DNA of 64,000 nt from Paramarasmius palmivorus. Its lineage: Eukaryota > Basidiomycota > Agaricomycetes > Agaricales > Marasmiaceae. Every line of letters starts with the position of its first letter. Positions within the stretch are counted from its first letter, which is position 1. The stretch covers positions 744,001 through 808,000 of the forward strand of contig JAYKXP010000015.1 in assembly GCA_037176845.1 (NCBI GenBank), in the 5' to 3' direction. The translations under genes and the position numbers were made by a program. Below the pieces are notes generated by a model. It was not told the origin of the DNA. It saw nothing but the letters and a program-made list of their open reading frames with translations, and made no database searches. Below are positions 12,059-22,982 of this stretch, one piece after another.

Positions 12059-14071
12059 TCATTCTGCCTGACGACCTTCCAAGTCGGTACGTTCGCCCAA
12101 TGATGGTAACTCGTAGACTTGATTGAGAGGGAATGGTTTTGCGTTTCCCGAATAACTCGGGAAGACAGCGAGAACATGAATTTTCGTCTCTTTGAGGTCC
12201 ATGTGTATCTGCTTCGGACTCGGAATGAATGTGGGATCTGTTTGGTATTTCTTGTCATTCACCACGTCGTCGATATCTTCAATACGAATACACTTTGCCG
12301 AACGAAAATCGCCTGGCGCCAGATTACATAGTTCAAGAACTACGACATCGTGTCGGCAGAAAGGTGATTGGAAAGATGGAGTTCTGTGATCTTTACTTTC
12401 GTGATTCTGGTTGGGGGATCCGTGCCTAGTGAATTCGGATAGCATTTCTAGGATAACCTGACCATGTTCAGAAACGTATCGAGCCATCAGGGTACTGAAA
12501 AAGGCGTAGTCCCAAGCTATATTATGACGCCAAGTCCTATCTGATACGGCGGTAAGCATGTTACCGTTGGCACGAAGAGAAGGCATACTATTACCCTTGA
12601 GCGCGTTTACAAATATTTGACATCTCTCCCGATGATTTAGATTCCAGCAAGCTTTGGCGCATTCCTTGGAACAGTAGATTGCAGTCCTGCAACGAGAGCA
12701 AAGAAGAAACCGAGAAGTTTCTTTTTGTGCATGTTCGCGATTTGCCCCATTCTTCAACGGGCACTGTCAAGGAACATGTTATCAGCAAAATTGCTGCCAC
12801 GAAATCAAATCGAGTACATACCTGTTGGTAACTACAGACGGTTGAACCCCATCCACTCGCTGGATCCTTCATCAAATCGTTCAATCTCCCCAAGTCTTCT
12901 GCCTTCGCTTTACAGTGTATCCAGAGCATCCAAACATTGGCGTTGTCCTTCAGCTGAGCCTCGAGCCTTCTTTCGATTCAATACGACGCAGTTGCTTGCG
13001 AAAGCTCCGTAGCACCTCCGGACGGACCATATACAATAATATGGTTTTCATCGTAAAGTCAATCTGGATCCAAAGACGTTTTTGGAACGCGACATTCAGA
13101 GCTCCCTGAGCGGTCTCGGAGCAGCGCAATTTCCGGGTCTTGCAAACCAAACTAATATAGTTGGAGTCTAATGCATCAGCTATACCTGACGCGCCGATCA
13201 TGCCAACTAGGATGAGATCGTAAAGGTTGTAGAGAATTTCGACGACGTGTGGGAATGTCTGCTGTGAGCCAAGAGTATTACAGAGAGACACAACCGCGCG
13301 GATACCTTGCAGCTCGGTAAAATGTATAAGGAAGGGGCGCGTCGTCGTCCTTGTGTCGATGTTATTGGTATTATAGACGCCCACAAACAAAGCGGATACC
13401 AAACGCAACCCGTGAAAATCCTTCGATTCGATTAGACGTGCTTGAACGCATCGTTTGAAGTGGTTGAAGTACCGAATGCAATGCCCTAGAGTATGTTTTG
13501 ATTTGTCGGGAGGCTGTCCGAGCATCTCCTCCACGATCAAGGGCATATCGACCTTCATAAACAAGTCAACGAGAACGCCAAACCAGCGAGTCCAAGACCA
13601 ATGCAATTCTTGGAAAGCCATAAGAGACACGGCAGTGATGTCTCGAGCCAAGAATGGGGCCATGTCTCCGAAATTGAGAGCCTCCTCCCGACTTCTAGCG
13701 CCACAAAATATTGGATACGAGAGCAGGACTGGTATGGAAGACGATATCTTGTCGATTACGATGGAATAAGGTGTGCTAAACGTTTGGTCTTTGAAAGCAT
13801 GGATGAAGAACTCTACCCAAGGACTAATCCATCGACTCCAGTTCGCTTTGATCGGCTCCACAGCTTGCATCGCTGTACATTTTGCAGCATCGCCCAGAGC
13901 TGCAAGAGCCTCTAGTGCAGTATTGGTAGGCCCATGGCAGTCGACGAGTGTCCTTGGAGGCCTACCCAGACGACGCAGTGCCTTGATTGCAGATCGAGTA
14001 GTTGGAAAATGGATCTTTGCTGCGTGAAGAAAGGCCTCCGAGTCAAAATCGTTGCCGTTTATTTCTTCCAT
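12059..14071 (-). CDS. MYND-type zinc finger protein, copy A
   Basis: A long helical N-terminal region of about 400 residues, without catalytic motifs, is followed by a C-terminal MYND finger: CSRCRTAIYCSKECAKACW...HRERC, preceded by a Cys pair (VC...CP) encoded across an intron. I chose ATG 14071 (MEEINGNDFDSEAFLHAAK) because it aligns with the start of copy B (52432); an in-frame ATG at 14194 would add 41 residues. Shared blocks include LHWSWTRWFGVLVDLFMK (copy B: THWSWACWAVLLSGLF) and a KAEDLGRL segment just before the finger. Stop is TGA at 12059-12061. MYND fingers bind short peptides; the function of this large basidiomycete family is unknown. It is intact as far as I can read, with two or three exons. 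Confidence 0.8.
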
Positions 14072-14612
14072 CGTGTGTATAACAGGGCCTTGTCCTGATG
14101 AAAGGAGAATGAGAAGTGTAATGCAGGGGATAACTTCTGAGACATACGAAATCCTCGTCGCTGACTTTTGCAGGCTCACTTCTGAATTCTCCAATGAACT
14201 CTGCTGATAATTGATGGGTTGTAAGGCGGGTTCTATGTCTAATATAATGCGTAAAGGTACTCACTTCCCAGTGCTAACCCTACTTAGGTCTTCAATGATG
14301 AAGGCGAAGCGAAGAGAACAGTGTGGGAATTCCGGTGAGAGGGCGCGGGAATTTAGTAAACGGTTTCGGCTCGGCCCCTGTTCTTGTTTTTGTTCTTTCG
14401 ACAGCTTCGAAGCTCCTTTTCTTTTTGTCTGTAAGTCTCTTTTTGTTAAAGAGATGATGCAAGTTAACGACCCGACTTCCTCAGGTTGGTTGTGTGACTA
14501 CGGTTTACAATAAGCACCTGGATATAAAAGCTTGCATGATGCTCCAGTTCCGCAACCAAATTTCCTCTTCTACATCTCACTCGACGAGCTGGTCTCAAAA
14601 TTTCTTCCTGAC
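14072..14612. promoter_or_regulatory. divergent intergenic region with TATA box
   Basis: About 540 bases between the MYND gene (minus) and the next gene (plus). TATAAAA at 14523-14529 lies about 85 bases before the ATG at 14613. No coding region is supported. Confidence 0.4.
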
Positions 14613-15854
14613 ATGAATCAAATCAAAGTTCACGACCAGTATCTGGAGAAGGACTTTCTCGTTCATCGTCACCAACCCGGCGGTCATGCAATTGCCTTTG
14701 CAATCGGTGAGCACAGTTTTTCGTTGTCCTTTCTTCGGTCTGACAGCACCTTTAGTCGCTCAGGGCCTGCTTTCCAAGATAATCGACCTCTTTGACCGAC
14801 TCTCTGTGCCATATAAAGATCTGGCTCGAGACATACTACAGAGGCAACCCCAGATATCGCGCCAACTCCCTGACGACTCTGAGGAATGCATTGCATTGGA
14901 GAGGCATTACCAGGACGTACTTCGGATGATTGTCCCAGAGTTACCCTACTTACACGAAGGACTTGACTATTGGCGCCAACACCGTGAGTTTCCTTATCTT
15001 TCCCTTCAGAAGGTGTACTCATCAACCCCCTAGTTCGAGAATTCATATTCAAAATTGATGATATCCTAAAACTAGTACCCCAGTATGGCCGCTTTGCATC
15101 AAAGGAACAATGGAATCAACTTCGTCAGTCCTCCATCGTACTCTTGCTCGAACTACAGTTCGAAGAGCTGTCCTGTCAAGAGCCATTCCTCAGCGATTCC
15201 CGACACGACGGGGCTCGGATGGAAGAATGCTCTCGATCTTTTTGCGACCCTCGGGGTTTGACCCAATTTCCCACTGTTTACCTGTTCGACACTCTCGATG
15301 ACGACATGGCTGTTGACGAGCTCGATGCACCAGTGGATGGTACTGATTCGAAGTTCCTCGTATGGTCATTGGCGCAGCCAACTTTCGTCCTCGAAGACGA
15401 GCATCCCTTCCGAGATACCTCTGTTCAAGAGGAATACGACGAGATTACGGGCTGGATCAAACAGTCACACTCAGAAGTCGTCGGAGACGATTCTTTCGCG
15501 TTTTTCGGGCCTCTGGGTGGTCCACCACCTACGCTAGAAGAAGTTAGGGCTATCATGCGTAGCTCTGAAGGAAAACCACAAACGAAGGTAGAGGAAGCGA
15601 TTATCAGACGCTTCTTGGCTTCTCAGATCAATCGAGAGCTGAGGCTGGAGTTGAAGCGCGAGCAGGTCGAGGAATGTGATGGCCCTGGGTCGCTCACTCA
15701 GGCTGTCAATGTTCTTCGTCGTTCATTGGTCCCAGCAGAAGCCAAGGATGCAGGTGATACGCAGCTTGATATGTTGGCAGCGACGGCGAGGTGGGAGGCT
15801 TTTATACGGGGGTATCTGAACAATCCAGTTGTTGATCCAGCGCATCTCATATAA
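14613..15854 (+). CDS. hypothetical protein, conserved-looking, no recognised domain
   Basis: Three exons join cleanly: MNQIKVHDQYLEKDFLVHR...HAIAFAI, then APLVAQGLLSKIIDLFDRL..., then LREFIFKIDDILKLVPQYG... running open to TAA 15852-15854. The protein has about 385 residues, is soluble and acidic, and has no signal peptide or membrane segment. A Pro/Gly turn (FFGPLGGPPPTLEEV) comes before a helical C-terminal part with ELRLELKREQVEE. I do not recognise the family. Both introns have GT-AG borders and the coding frame is uniform, so the gene model is firmer than the function. Confidence 0.7.
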
Positions 15855-15943
15855 GGACGGTTTTCATATACCCTGTACCTCTAGCATTGATATCCTACTT
15901 AATATTGAGCATAAGTGTAATTATACCATTCTACGATGTATGT

Positions 15944-17137
15944 TCAGAAGAAGAAACTGTGCTGCCTTTGCTTCATCCACTGAATCCCCCTCTTCTTGGG
16001 CAACTCAGGGGTGAGGTATCCTGGAATATGCACCGTCACTCCCTTGTCGTCCGTTACGTGCACAGTCGACGCGAAGCGTATGATGTTCTCGAAGCCTTCG
16101 TCTTGTATCGGAATATGCCAACTAGCATTCCGAATAAGCATCCTTATATCGAGTACCGTGAGCTGTGTAAGGTTCCTCAAATCGAGACCTAGTTTACCCG
16201 TAAGAAAATACCGTGCCATCAACCCTGAACAAAGAGACTAACCTGCTAAAGCTTCCAAGCCACTGGCGAACCCGCTAAAGTGCACCATCAAATCCTTCAC
16301 CATCCCTGTTCGACAAGGCCCGTCAATGAAACCTTGAACCGTTTCCACGTTGAAATGCTCCGAATGCACGCCATACAAGTCGATATAGACGTTCGTCAAG
16401 TTGGGCATTTCAATCGCTCCGGGTGTGTTGAACCATGGTAAGGCGAGATTCCCAGCTTCGTTATCTCGGATGTGGAGTTTACGAAGACGGTTAAGCTGTA
16501 CACGTTTCGTTTCGACAGGAGGAACAGGCCGTTGGTTAATTGTAAAGGCCAACCGAAGCTCCTCCAAGTTCTCTAATCCGCTCAAAAAGGCAAAAAGCTT
16601 TTGCATCCCTTCGGATTCGGAGATGCGGACAGGGGATCTGACCCACATTGATAGCGTTGTGAGAGACTTGAGAACCCCAGGAGGAATGTGAATAAGAGCA
16701 TCGGGGTAGATTTCTATCCACAGAAAGCTCAGGTTCAACAAAGCTCGCTTCGAGTTGAGGGTTTCCCAGAATTTGGGGAACCACTCTGGGTATCCGATCT
16801 TCGGGGCTGAGCTAGAAGAACTGTGGATTGGGGTGTCGACGCGCAGGCAACGAAGATGAGGAGTGAATGTGCATGAAGGACTGTTGATGATATCGCAGAA
16901 CACGTCGGCGATAGTACGCTCTTCATTGTTCTCGTCCGAGCTCGGGCCTCGGGGAAATCGACGGTAGATGCGCGATTGGATAACGACGCTGAATGAGGTG
17001 AGGAGATGTTTACGGCTTCGAGGGACCCATGTACGTGCAACCAAGCTACACTTCTTCAGAACATGCACGTCGCCGTGGAAGTTGTCTATGATATGTTCGA
17101 TAAGTTCTGTGGGGATTGGGGGTATACAGCTGGACAT
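15944..17137 (-). CDS. F-box/LRR-type protein
   Basis: The N-terminus PIPTELIEHIIDNFHGDVHVLKKCSLVARTW fits a fungal F-box (P-x-E-hydrophobic-x-x-x-I-I-D), the Skp1-binding helix set of SCF ubiquitin ligases. The rest is leucine-rich (NLSFLWIEIYPDALIHIPPG, LENLEELRLAFTIN, LRKLHIRDNEAGNLALPWF, LTQLTVLDIRMLIRN), as in substrate-binding LRR regions of agaricomycete F-box proteins. I chose ATG 17137 (MSSCIPPIPTEL); an in-frame ATG at 17173 adds 12 residues. One short intron near 16225-16240 joins the last exon, which ends at TGA 15944-15946. Its substrate is unknown. It is 55 bases downstream of the DUF6593 gene on the same strand. Confidence 0.75.
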
Positions 17138-17192
17138 GGTGGATTGAGAGCAAGAGTTGAACGTGGGGAACACGTGCAGAGGTGACCCTTAC

Positions 17193-18363
17193 TTATGTCT
17201 GGAGTGAAGGGGTAAGCCACAACCTCTCCAAAATCAACGCTGAGACTAATATATGGTCGAAAAACCCGTGTCCCTCCGGTGTCACCTCCAATTTCCCCAG
17301 GTTATCTGACCCATGACGTAACCCACTATTGGCTCTGAACCGTGCATAGACCGTGGCTTTCTTCCGAGGCATTTTCGCGGAAGAGTAGCACTGAGTATAA
17401 TTAAATATAGTGAGATTCAACCGGTGAAATGACGTTTTTGTATTCTTACTGTTTTGACATTGGTTTCGGTTGCTATGTCCCAAAAGAGTTCCTACGGAGC
17501 CAAGGTCATGAGAAGGGTAGGGAATGACAAGGTACACCTACTGTGGAGCCAAACTTCCAGTGACCTGTCTTCTGCTTTGCATGTGAGCTCCTCTGAAGTG
17601 AAGGTCAGGATAGAACCACTCACAAATAGACCTCGTCTCTTCTGCAGAAAAGAAAGTGATAATTCCTTCATGACGCTGGATATTGCATGCTCCTCGCCCC
17701 GGATATACACCGTCTCCGAGACATATGAATCACGGACTACGCCGGTTCTATGAAGTGGGACATGAGTATATGTGTTGGATGAAACTGAAGCTGAACGCAC
17801 TGGAAATCGGCTATAAATGCTCCATTCTCGGTCCCACCCTCACGTATCGCTTCATTTCCCTATAAGCTTCAAGACCAGCACAGAATGTAGACCACTGACT
17901 CGTGATGTATGCAGATGGTATAAAACAATTCGATGCTGTCTATCTGTGTCAGATGGGAGTTCAGCGAAAGATGGGATAACGTACCAACAGAGATATGATA
18001 TCGAACGCGAGTGTCGGCCGCGGTTGAAGGTGGTAAGAGTACCATCGCATTGGGTGTTAACTGGGAAAAGGTATAGACTGTCGTTACTTCGTCCGGCAGA
18101 GGTCTACGAGTGGTTTTAGTTGGCTGGCCCGGGCTCACCAATGATGATAGAGCAAAACTCACGGAGGAATTGGCTCGAGTTCAGGGTTCCATGCCAGGAT
18201 GACTTGACTGGGTATCGATGGGCTCGAATTCGACGATGATGATGCTACAATCGAAGGTGGACGAGATACGTAGCTGAAAAGAGCTCAGCACGTCAACGAG
18301 TTGCACATCATTGATTGGAACATACCTAGGAGGTGTATCTTCTGAAATTATAGACGATGGCAT
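17193..18363 (-). CDS. DUF6593 family protein
   Basis: The core blocks are in the family order: VYTFSQLTPNAMVLLPPSTA, DTRVRYHISV, then (after an intron) GNEAIREGGTENGAFIADF, YVSETVYIRGEEHAISSVM, and the C-terminal LGKLEVTPEGHGFFDHILVSALILERLWLTP. The last block (hydrophobic-E-x-x-G-x-x-x-x-D-x-I-L-x-x-x-L-x-x-E-R) is diagnostic of this fungal family of unknown function. Stop is TTA at 17193-17195. The 5' end is not settled: the most upstream candidate start is ATG 18363 (MPSSIISEDTPPRYVP), but an intron is needed near 18120-18180. Splicing in the middle (17800-17870) was also inferred from family order. Confidence 0.6.
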
Positions 18364-19320
18364 GGTGGTTTTGGTGTAAGAGTGTAAGATGCGGAGCTAG
18401 AGAGCTTGTTGCTCGTCGCTGCTATGTAGACGACTGCCAGCTGGACACTGACAGCAATCAGTATCAGATGTTCTCAAGGTCACCACCATCATCCATGCCA
18501 ACAAAGCCAATTATATCTCACCTGAAAGATCGTGCTTGTCATCGTCACATAAAGGCAAGCCTAGAGGATGTGATTGTGTTCATTGGTAATGAAGACGCGA
18601 AACTCCTTTTGTCGTACCGCCATCATCGAATAGCTTTTTCTTGGTGAAGAGATTCATTGCTTCGTCCATTGTCGCAAAAGCCAGGTAAAGAAGGCGAGAT
18701 GCAAACGGTCAGGATAGTCGATACCTTGAACAGAGTCTGAGTGACGTGGTGAGCTATGAAATTGTTTTCTTCATTCTTGACCCTATCTAACTCCATCTCG
18801 TTCTCAAGGATAGCTCAGTGAAAATTGCGGGCATTATAGAACTTATACAGTATGATGGATTTCTTCAAGGTGCGTCTCAGCGATTCTATGTATTGCACTC
18901 CGATTTACTGAAGCATTTCTTTTTTCCAGACAATTGAGTGGGTGTCGATGTCTGCAAACATTGAAACAAGGCCATCCTGCCTCCGACAATGCATCTAACC
19001 CAAGTACCCTTGCACAAAACGCGTTAAAGGCTACTGCTGTCGGCCACGCATTAAAAGCTTGATGTACGCGAAAGTCGAACCTCCGAGGGTACGCTACCTG
19101 GAAATGGCGGGAAAGCGTTCAGAAACGATGGTTCCATACATGATGCTTATCACCCAACGACACCAATTCATCGTTCTCGACATTCCACTGTACTCCACAG
19201 GAGCGTTTTCGCCTTGCTGAATACACCGACTCCATCGTGTGGGTTATCAGCAGCCCCAACGACGCCTACATCACGACTTCACGACGAGTGTTCGTCTCTA
19301 GAGCCCCGCCACCAACGAGC
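18364..19320. other. intergenic stretch without supported gene
   Basis: About 950 bases with only short frames on both strands and no recognisable domain. Its end merges into the WD40-like remnant that follows. Confidence 0.4.
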
Positions 19321-19792
19321 TTGCCTGGTCGTTCATCCATCGCGCCGGTCGTTGCTTAGCGGGTGCCTTTTCCCCCAACGGAAAGCTCATTGCTTTCGGG
19401 TACGCTGATCGGCGTATATAGGCATGGTCTATTACGCGTTGTGGTGGTCTCCAGGTTGGGTACGCAACTTGTCATTCTCGCCCGATAGCCAAAGGTTGGC
19501 TACCGGGTCTTGCGGAGGAGGGACATTGCGTGTACTTAGTATGGGTAGGGGAGAAGAGTTGCAACACTGGACGGTAGAGGCTTTTCGAGGAGAGCTGGCA
19601 CCGTCATTCCTTGAAGTGAATGATGTGCAATACTCTTCCAGTGGTCTACTTGCCTTCAAGTCGACCGATGGACGTGTGTTTACGTCCGAGGAGCAGACTA
19701 GCAGGAAGGGTCATGCCCGGGACTGGGAATGTTGTCGTACCGCCCGATGGGACGAAGGTAGCCACTTCGAACGTAAGGATTTGGGTCTTTAA
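19320..19792 (+). pseudogene. WD40-repeat gene remnant
   Basis: One frame reads AGAFSPNGKLIAFGYADRRI, then a stop (TAG near 19419), then AWS. A second segment reads WVRNLSFSPDSQRLATGS with GTLRVLS, followed by VNDVQYSSSGLLAFKSTDGRV. These are three successive WD40-like blades ('FSPDG...LASGS.DGTLRVW'), as in the large NACHT-WD40 proteins of basidiomycetes. Frames change and stops interrupt, with no start or splice structure. I read it as the decayed end of such a gene. Random similarity is unlikely because three spaced units fit. Confidence 0.5.
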
Positions 19793-20953
19793 CGCCTAGA
19801 ATTCGCTTTCCGTAGGATTAACTGTGTACACAATGCGTAGTAATGAGAACATGCCCCTGGAAGCCAAATTGAAAGATCTGTGTAATGGCACGCGTGGAAG
19901 CTTGGGAGGTTCTTGTCCTAGTTTCTTACTATTCAGTATCAGGAGCTCGATAAAAAGAGCACAATCACCGACCTCAATCAATGGCCTGAGTCTCAAAGGC
20001 CATCGACTCCTTTACTCCTTGCTTCGACATCTGCTACTCTGTCACCTAGCCGCCCTGGGTTCGGTGTTCTAGTACCCAGAATTCGCGACTGAGGACCTCT
20101 TACGTCCTTTCGCCAAATTTCGGGTCGGACATTCAAGATGTAGAGAAAGTGCATCGGTAAACGAGACTAAGCTGTGATCGGGACGACTTTGTCAGATATG
20201 CACAAAGACAAAATTCATCGTGTACGCACCAGTAATGGCAAAGACTGCCAGACTACAGCCCACTCCTTCGGCAGGATCATCAGTGGACCGCGAACTTTGT
20301 TTGCAACCGAAAAACAACTCCCCCTGCACTGACCACGCGTTCAACGTTAATCGATAATCCACGGCGTAGCCTCGAGCAATGGCAAATCACGTACAACTAC
20401 CCCTCTATCCTGCCGAGCACGCGGTATTCGCATGTCTGCAAATTCAACATGCTACCGAAGTGTGATTTTCGTCCTCAAAGGCCGAAATGATTGGAACCTT
20501 CGACGAGGGATTGAACTTTGTTGTATAGCCGAAGAGTAATAGAATCGTTCTCCTGTCCATCACTAATTCTGAGCTGGATAAATCCTATGCCTTGGATAGA
20601 ACGACTCACTGAATGCGGAAAGAGAAAAATTTAATTAGGCCTGTAGACGAAGGAATTTTCGAAGAAGCGCGTGGGAAATCCAGCGTTCACAGAGCTCTCA
20701 TCGACATCTACCGCAACCGTCAATCCGCGTATTGCGCTTATAGTATCTGGCTCGCCAAAACATGATTGGCCATGAACTCATTCAAAGGTAATGTTAGTGC
20801 CTTTTTTGGCTCTTCGATCCAGATTTTGAACCTCTTTATCACAGCAACTTTAAACGGGCTCATCTTTACTCTACTTCATCAACCCTAATCTTCAGAGGAG
20901 GTTCATGAACTTGGGCCAATTATGTATCACATTGCACCTTCTGCCCCGTGACG
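19793..20953. other. intergenic stretch without supported gene
   Basis: About 1.2 kb with only short frames. I see nothing recognisable until the promoter of the deacetylase gene. Confidence 0.4.
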
Positions 20954-20960
20954 TATAAAA
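20954..20960 (+). promoter_or_regulatory. TATA box of the deacetylase gene
   Basis: TATAAAA lies 71-77 bases before the ATG at 21031, a usual distance. Confidence 0.5.
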
Positions 20961-21030
20961 GGGTGGAATGCGAAGCTCTTGGTTCTCTCAGGCGATCCAC
21001 GCTTCCACTGCCATTTTTCAGCTAGCCAGG

Positions 21031-22325
21031 ATGTTCAAACCGATCATTATTCTGGCCTTAGCAGTCACATTCCTTGCTGGGAGCGCATCTGCATCCCCTT
21101 TAGATGGGCCGACTCCTGGGACCGTAATTACGAAATGCACCCAGAAGGGTACAGCTGCCTTGACATTTGTGAGTTTTCGTGGCTTCAAGGGAAATAGCAT
21201 ACTAATCATCGTTCCAGGATGATGGACCATATGAATATCTGTGCGTCTTGGTCTTTGATTGTCACCCTCAACTTCCTCAACTTAGTTTGTCACGCCTAGT
21301 AAGCAGGTCGTCGACACTCTCGACCGCCATAACGCCCAAGGAACCTTTTTTCTGAGTGAGCAGTCTTGCCTCATTCACATCTATCACTTCGTTAATTAAT
21401 CATACAGATGGCAACAACTGTATGCCACCCTGCTGCTATCCAAAAGTCGATGTGCTCACTGATTCTATAAGGGGATTGTATATATAACCCCGATGAGGTC
21501 GACCGAATCAAGTACGCTTTTGAAAGAGGTCACCAAATTGGTAGCCATACTTGGGCGCACAAACATCTTCCCAACATTAAGAATCGGGCACAGCGTGAGT
21601 ACCTTATCGCGTCCTATAGTGACCAGCTTGACTCGTACCATCTTATCTAGTTGAGAAGGAATTCAGCAGCACTCTGGACGCTATTCGGAAGATTACTGGC
21701 GCTTACCCGGCCTTCACTCGTTGCCGTTTGTACCGATCTCTTCGTCCAGTCAAAGATAAACTCACTTAGCCATCTCTTTAGCTTACGGTGAATATAACGA
21801 TCTCACGAAAAGCGTCGCAAAACAATACGATCAGATACTCGTCAATTGGGACTATGAGTACGGTCTATAGTAGCTACTAACCAAATGTTACGCTGACCTC
21901 AGGACAGCACGCGCGATGCAGAAGGCGTTCCAGTTAGCTACAGCAAGGGAATATATGATCAAGCAGTGAAAGAACATCATGACACTGTCCTTGTGCTAAA
22001 TCATGAACCATACAGTACGTCTCTTTACATGATTTGGAGTATATGTCGTTCACGGTATCTTATCATAGAGACCACTGTGTCGGTTTCTCTTTTTCTGCTG
22101 AGGCTGAGATTCATCTGACTTGGCATGAAGAAATCAGGTGTTACCGTACGCAATCGTAAAATTGCAAGAAGCAGGGTATCGGCTCGTCACCGTTGCCGAA
22201 TGCCTTGGTTTGGCACCCTACGTCAGTATCGGTCCTCCTCAACCACGCGACGTTGGTTGTCTTTCCTTGAAATATTGGCCTAGTGTACTGACTGTTCGCT
22301 GTTTCAGAAAACATGGAAATGTTAG
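21031..22325 (+). CDS. secreted polysaccharide deacetylase (CE4, chitin deacetylase-like)
   Basis: Exons join to about 251 residues. Residues 1-21 are a signal peptide (FKPIIILALAVTFLAGSASA). All five NodB motifs can be seen: TFDDGP (45-50; catalytic base and metal Asp), SHTWAH (101-106; metal His pair), R141-C-P-Y, WDYDTRD (from 165) and LVLNH (His200). The enzyme would remove acetyl groups from chitin or another N-acetylated glucan outside the cell. There is no carbohydrate-binding module and no GPI signal. Motif 3 is intact only if the intron uses the weak donor GTTTGT near 21727. The last intron also needs an unusual donor (GTTGGT), and the joint before VLPYAIVKLQEAGY is uncertain. Stop is TAG at 22323-22325 after KTWKC. 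Confidence 0.72.
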
Positions 22326-22982
22326 GTATTGAATCGCGCCCGAACGGACCAGCCATCGGCGTTCCCGCTCTTTTTCCATTCCCATATAATGTAATAAGAC
22401 TATCGGCTTCGTCAACTTCTTAGAGTTATTCTACATGAGAAGTAAGGTCCCTGAAATTGATGCAGACTGATGCTCGCTACCGTTTGACTCTTCAGGGCTG
22501 TGAAGAGAATATATGCCACGAAGCTTGACTTTATCCAGATTAGCCAACGTGAGTGTCGAGCTGGCACTAGCGGAAAAGAACCCATTCACGATTCATGATG
22601 GCTATCTACAAGCTTTAGCTCTGGCGGTGAAGCCTCCGCATGGGTAATCGCTTTGTCACCGACATTCATGCACGAATCACAATGGCAATAATGGCAGTGG
22701 TGCACCTCGGATTGTGGCAAACTCCGCCCTAAGGCCAAATACAAGCCTTTAGATCTTAACAAAGTTGAACTCAGAACTTATCTTTGCGATGGAATCAGCG
22801 CTCTGAGATCCTAGAACACAATGACGCGGCGATTACTGTAACACACAATTACATTGCTCGTTTTAAACTATAAACGCAAAAGAGTGACAAATTTCTGGTC
22901 AGTAATCCTACTCGAGATATAAGTCCATAGATTATTAGTGGGAGTGTCAGACTCGGATTAGTCCTTGAATCAGGACAATCCA
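22326..22982. other. intergenic region between converging genes
   Basis: About 650 bases between the converging deacetylase and GMC genes. No coding region is supported; it should hold both 3' UTRs. Confidence 0.5.

Noticed and set aside
21720..21790. Deacetylase judged broken at motif 3
   Set aside because: With donor GTTTGT the exons join to R-C-P-Y in frame, so no lesion is needed.
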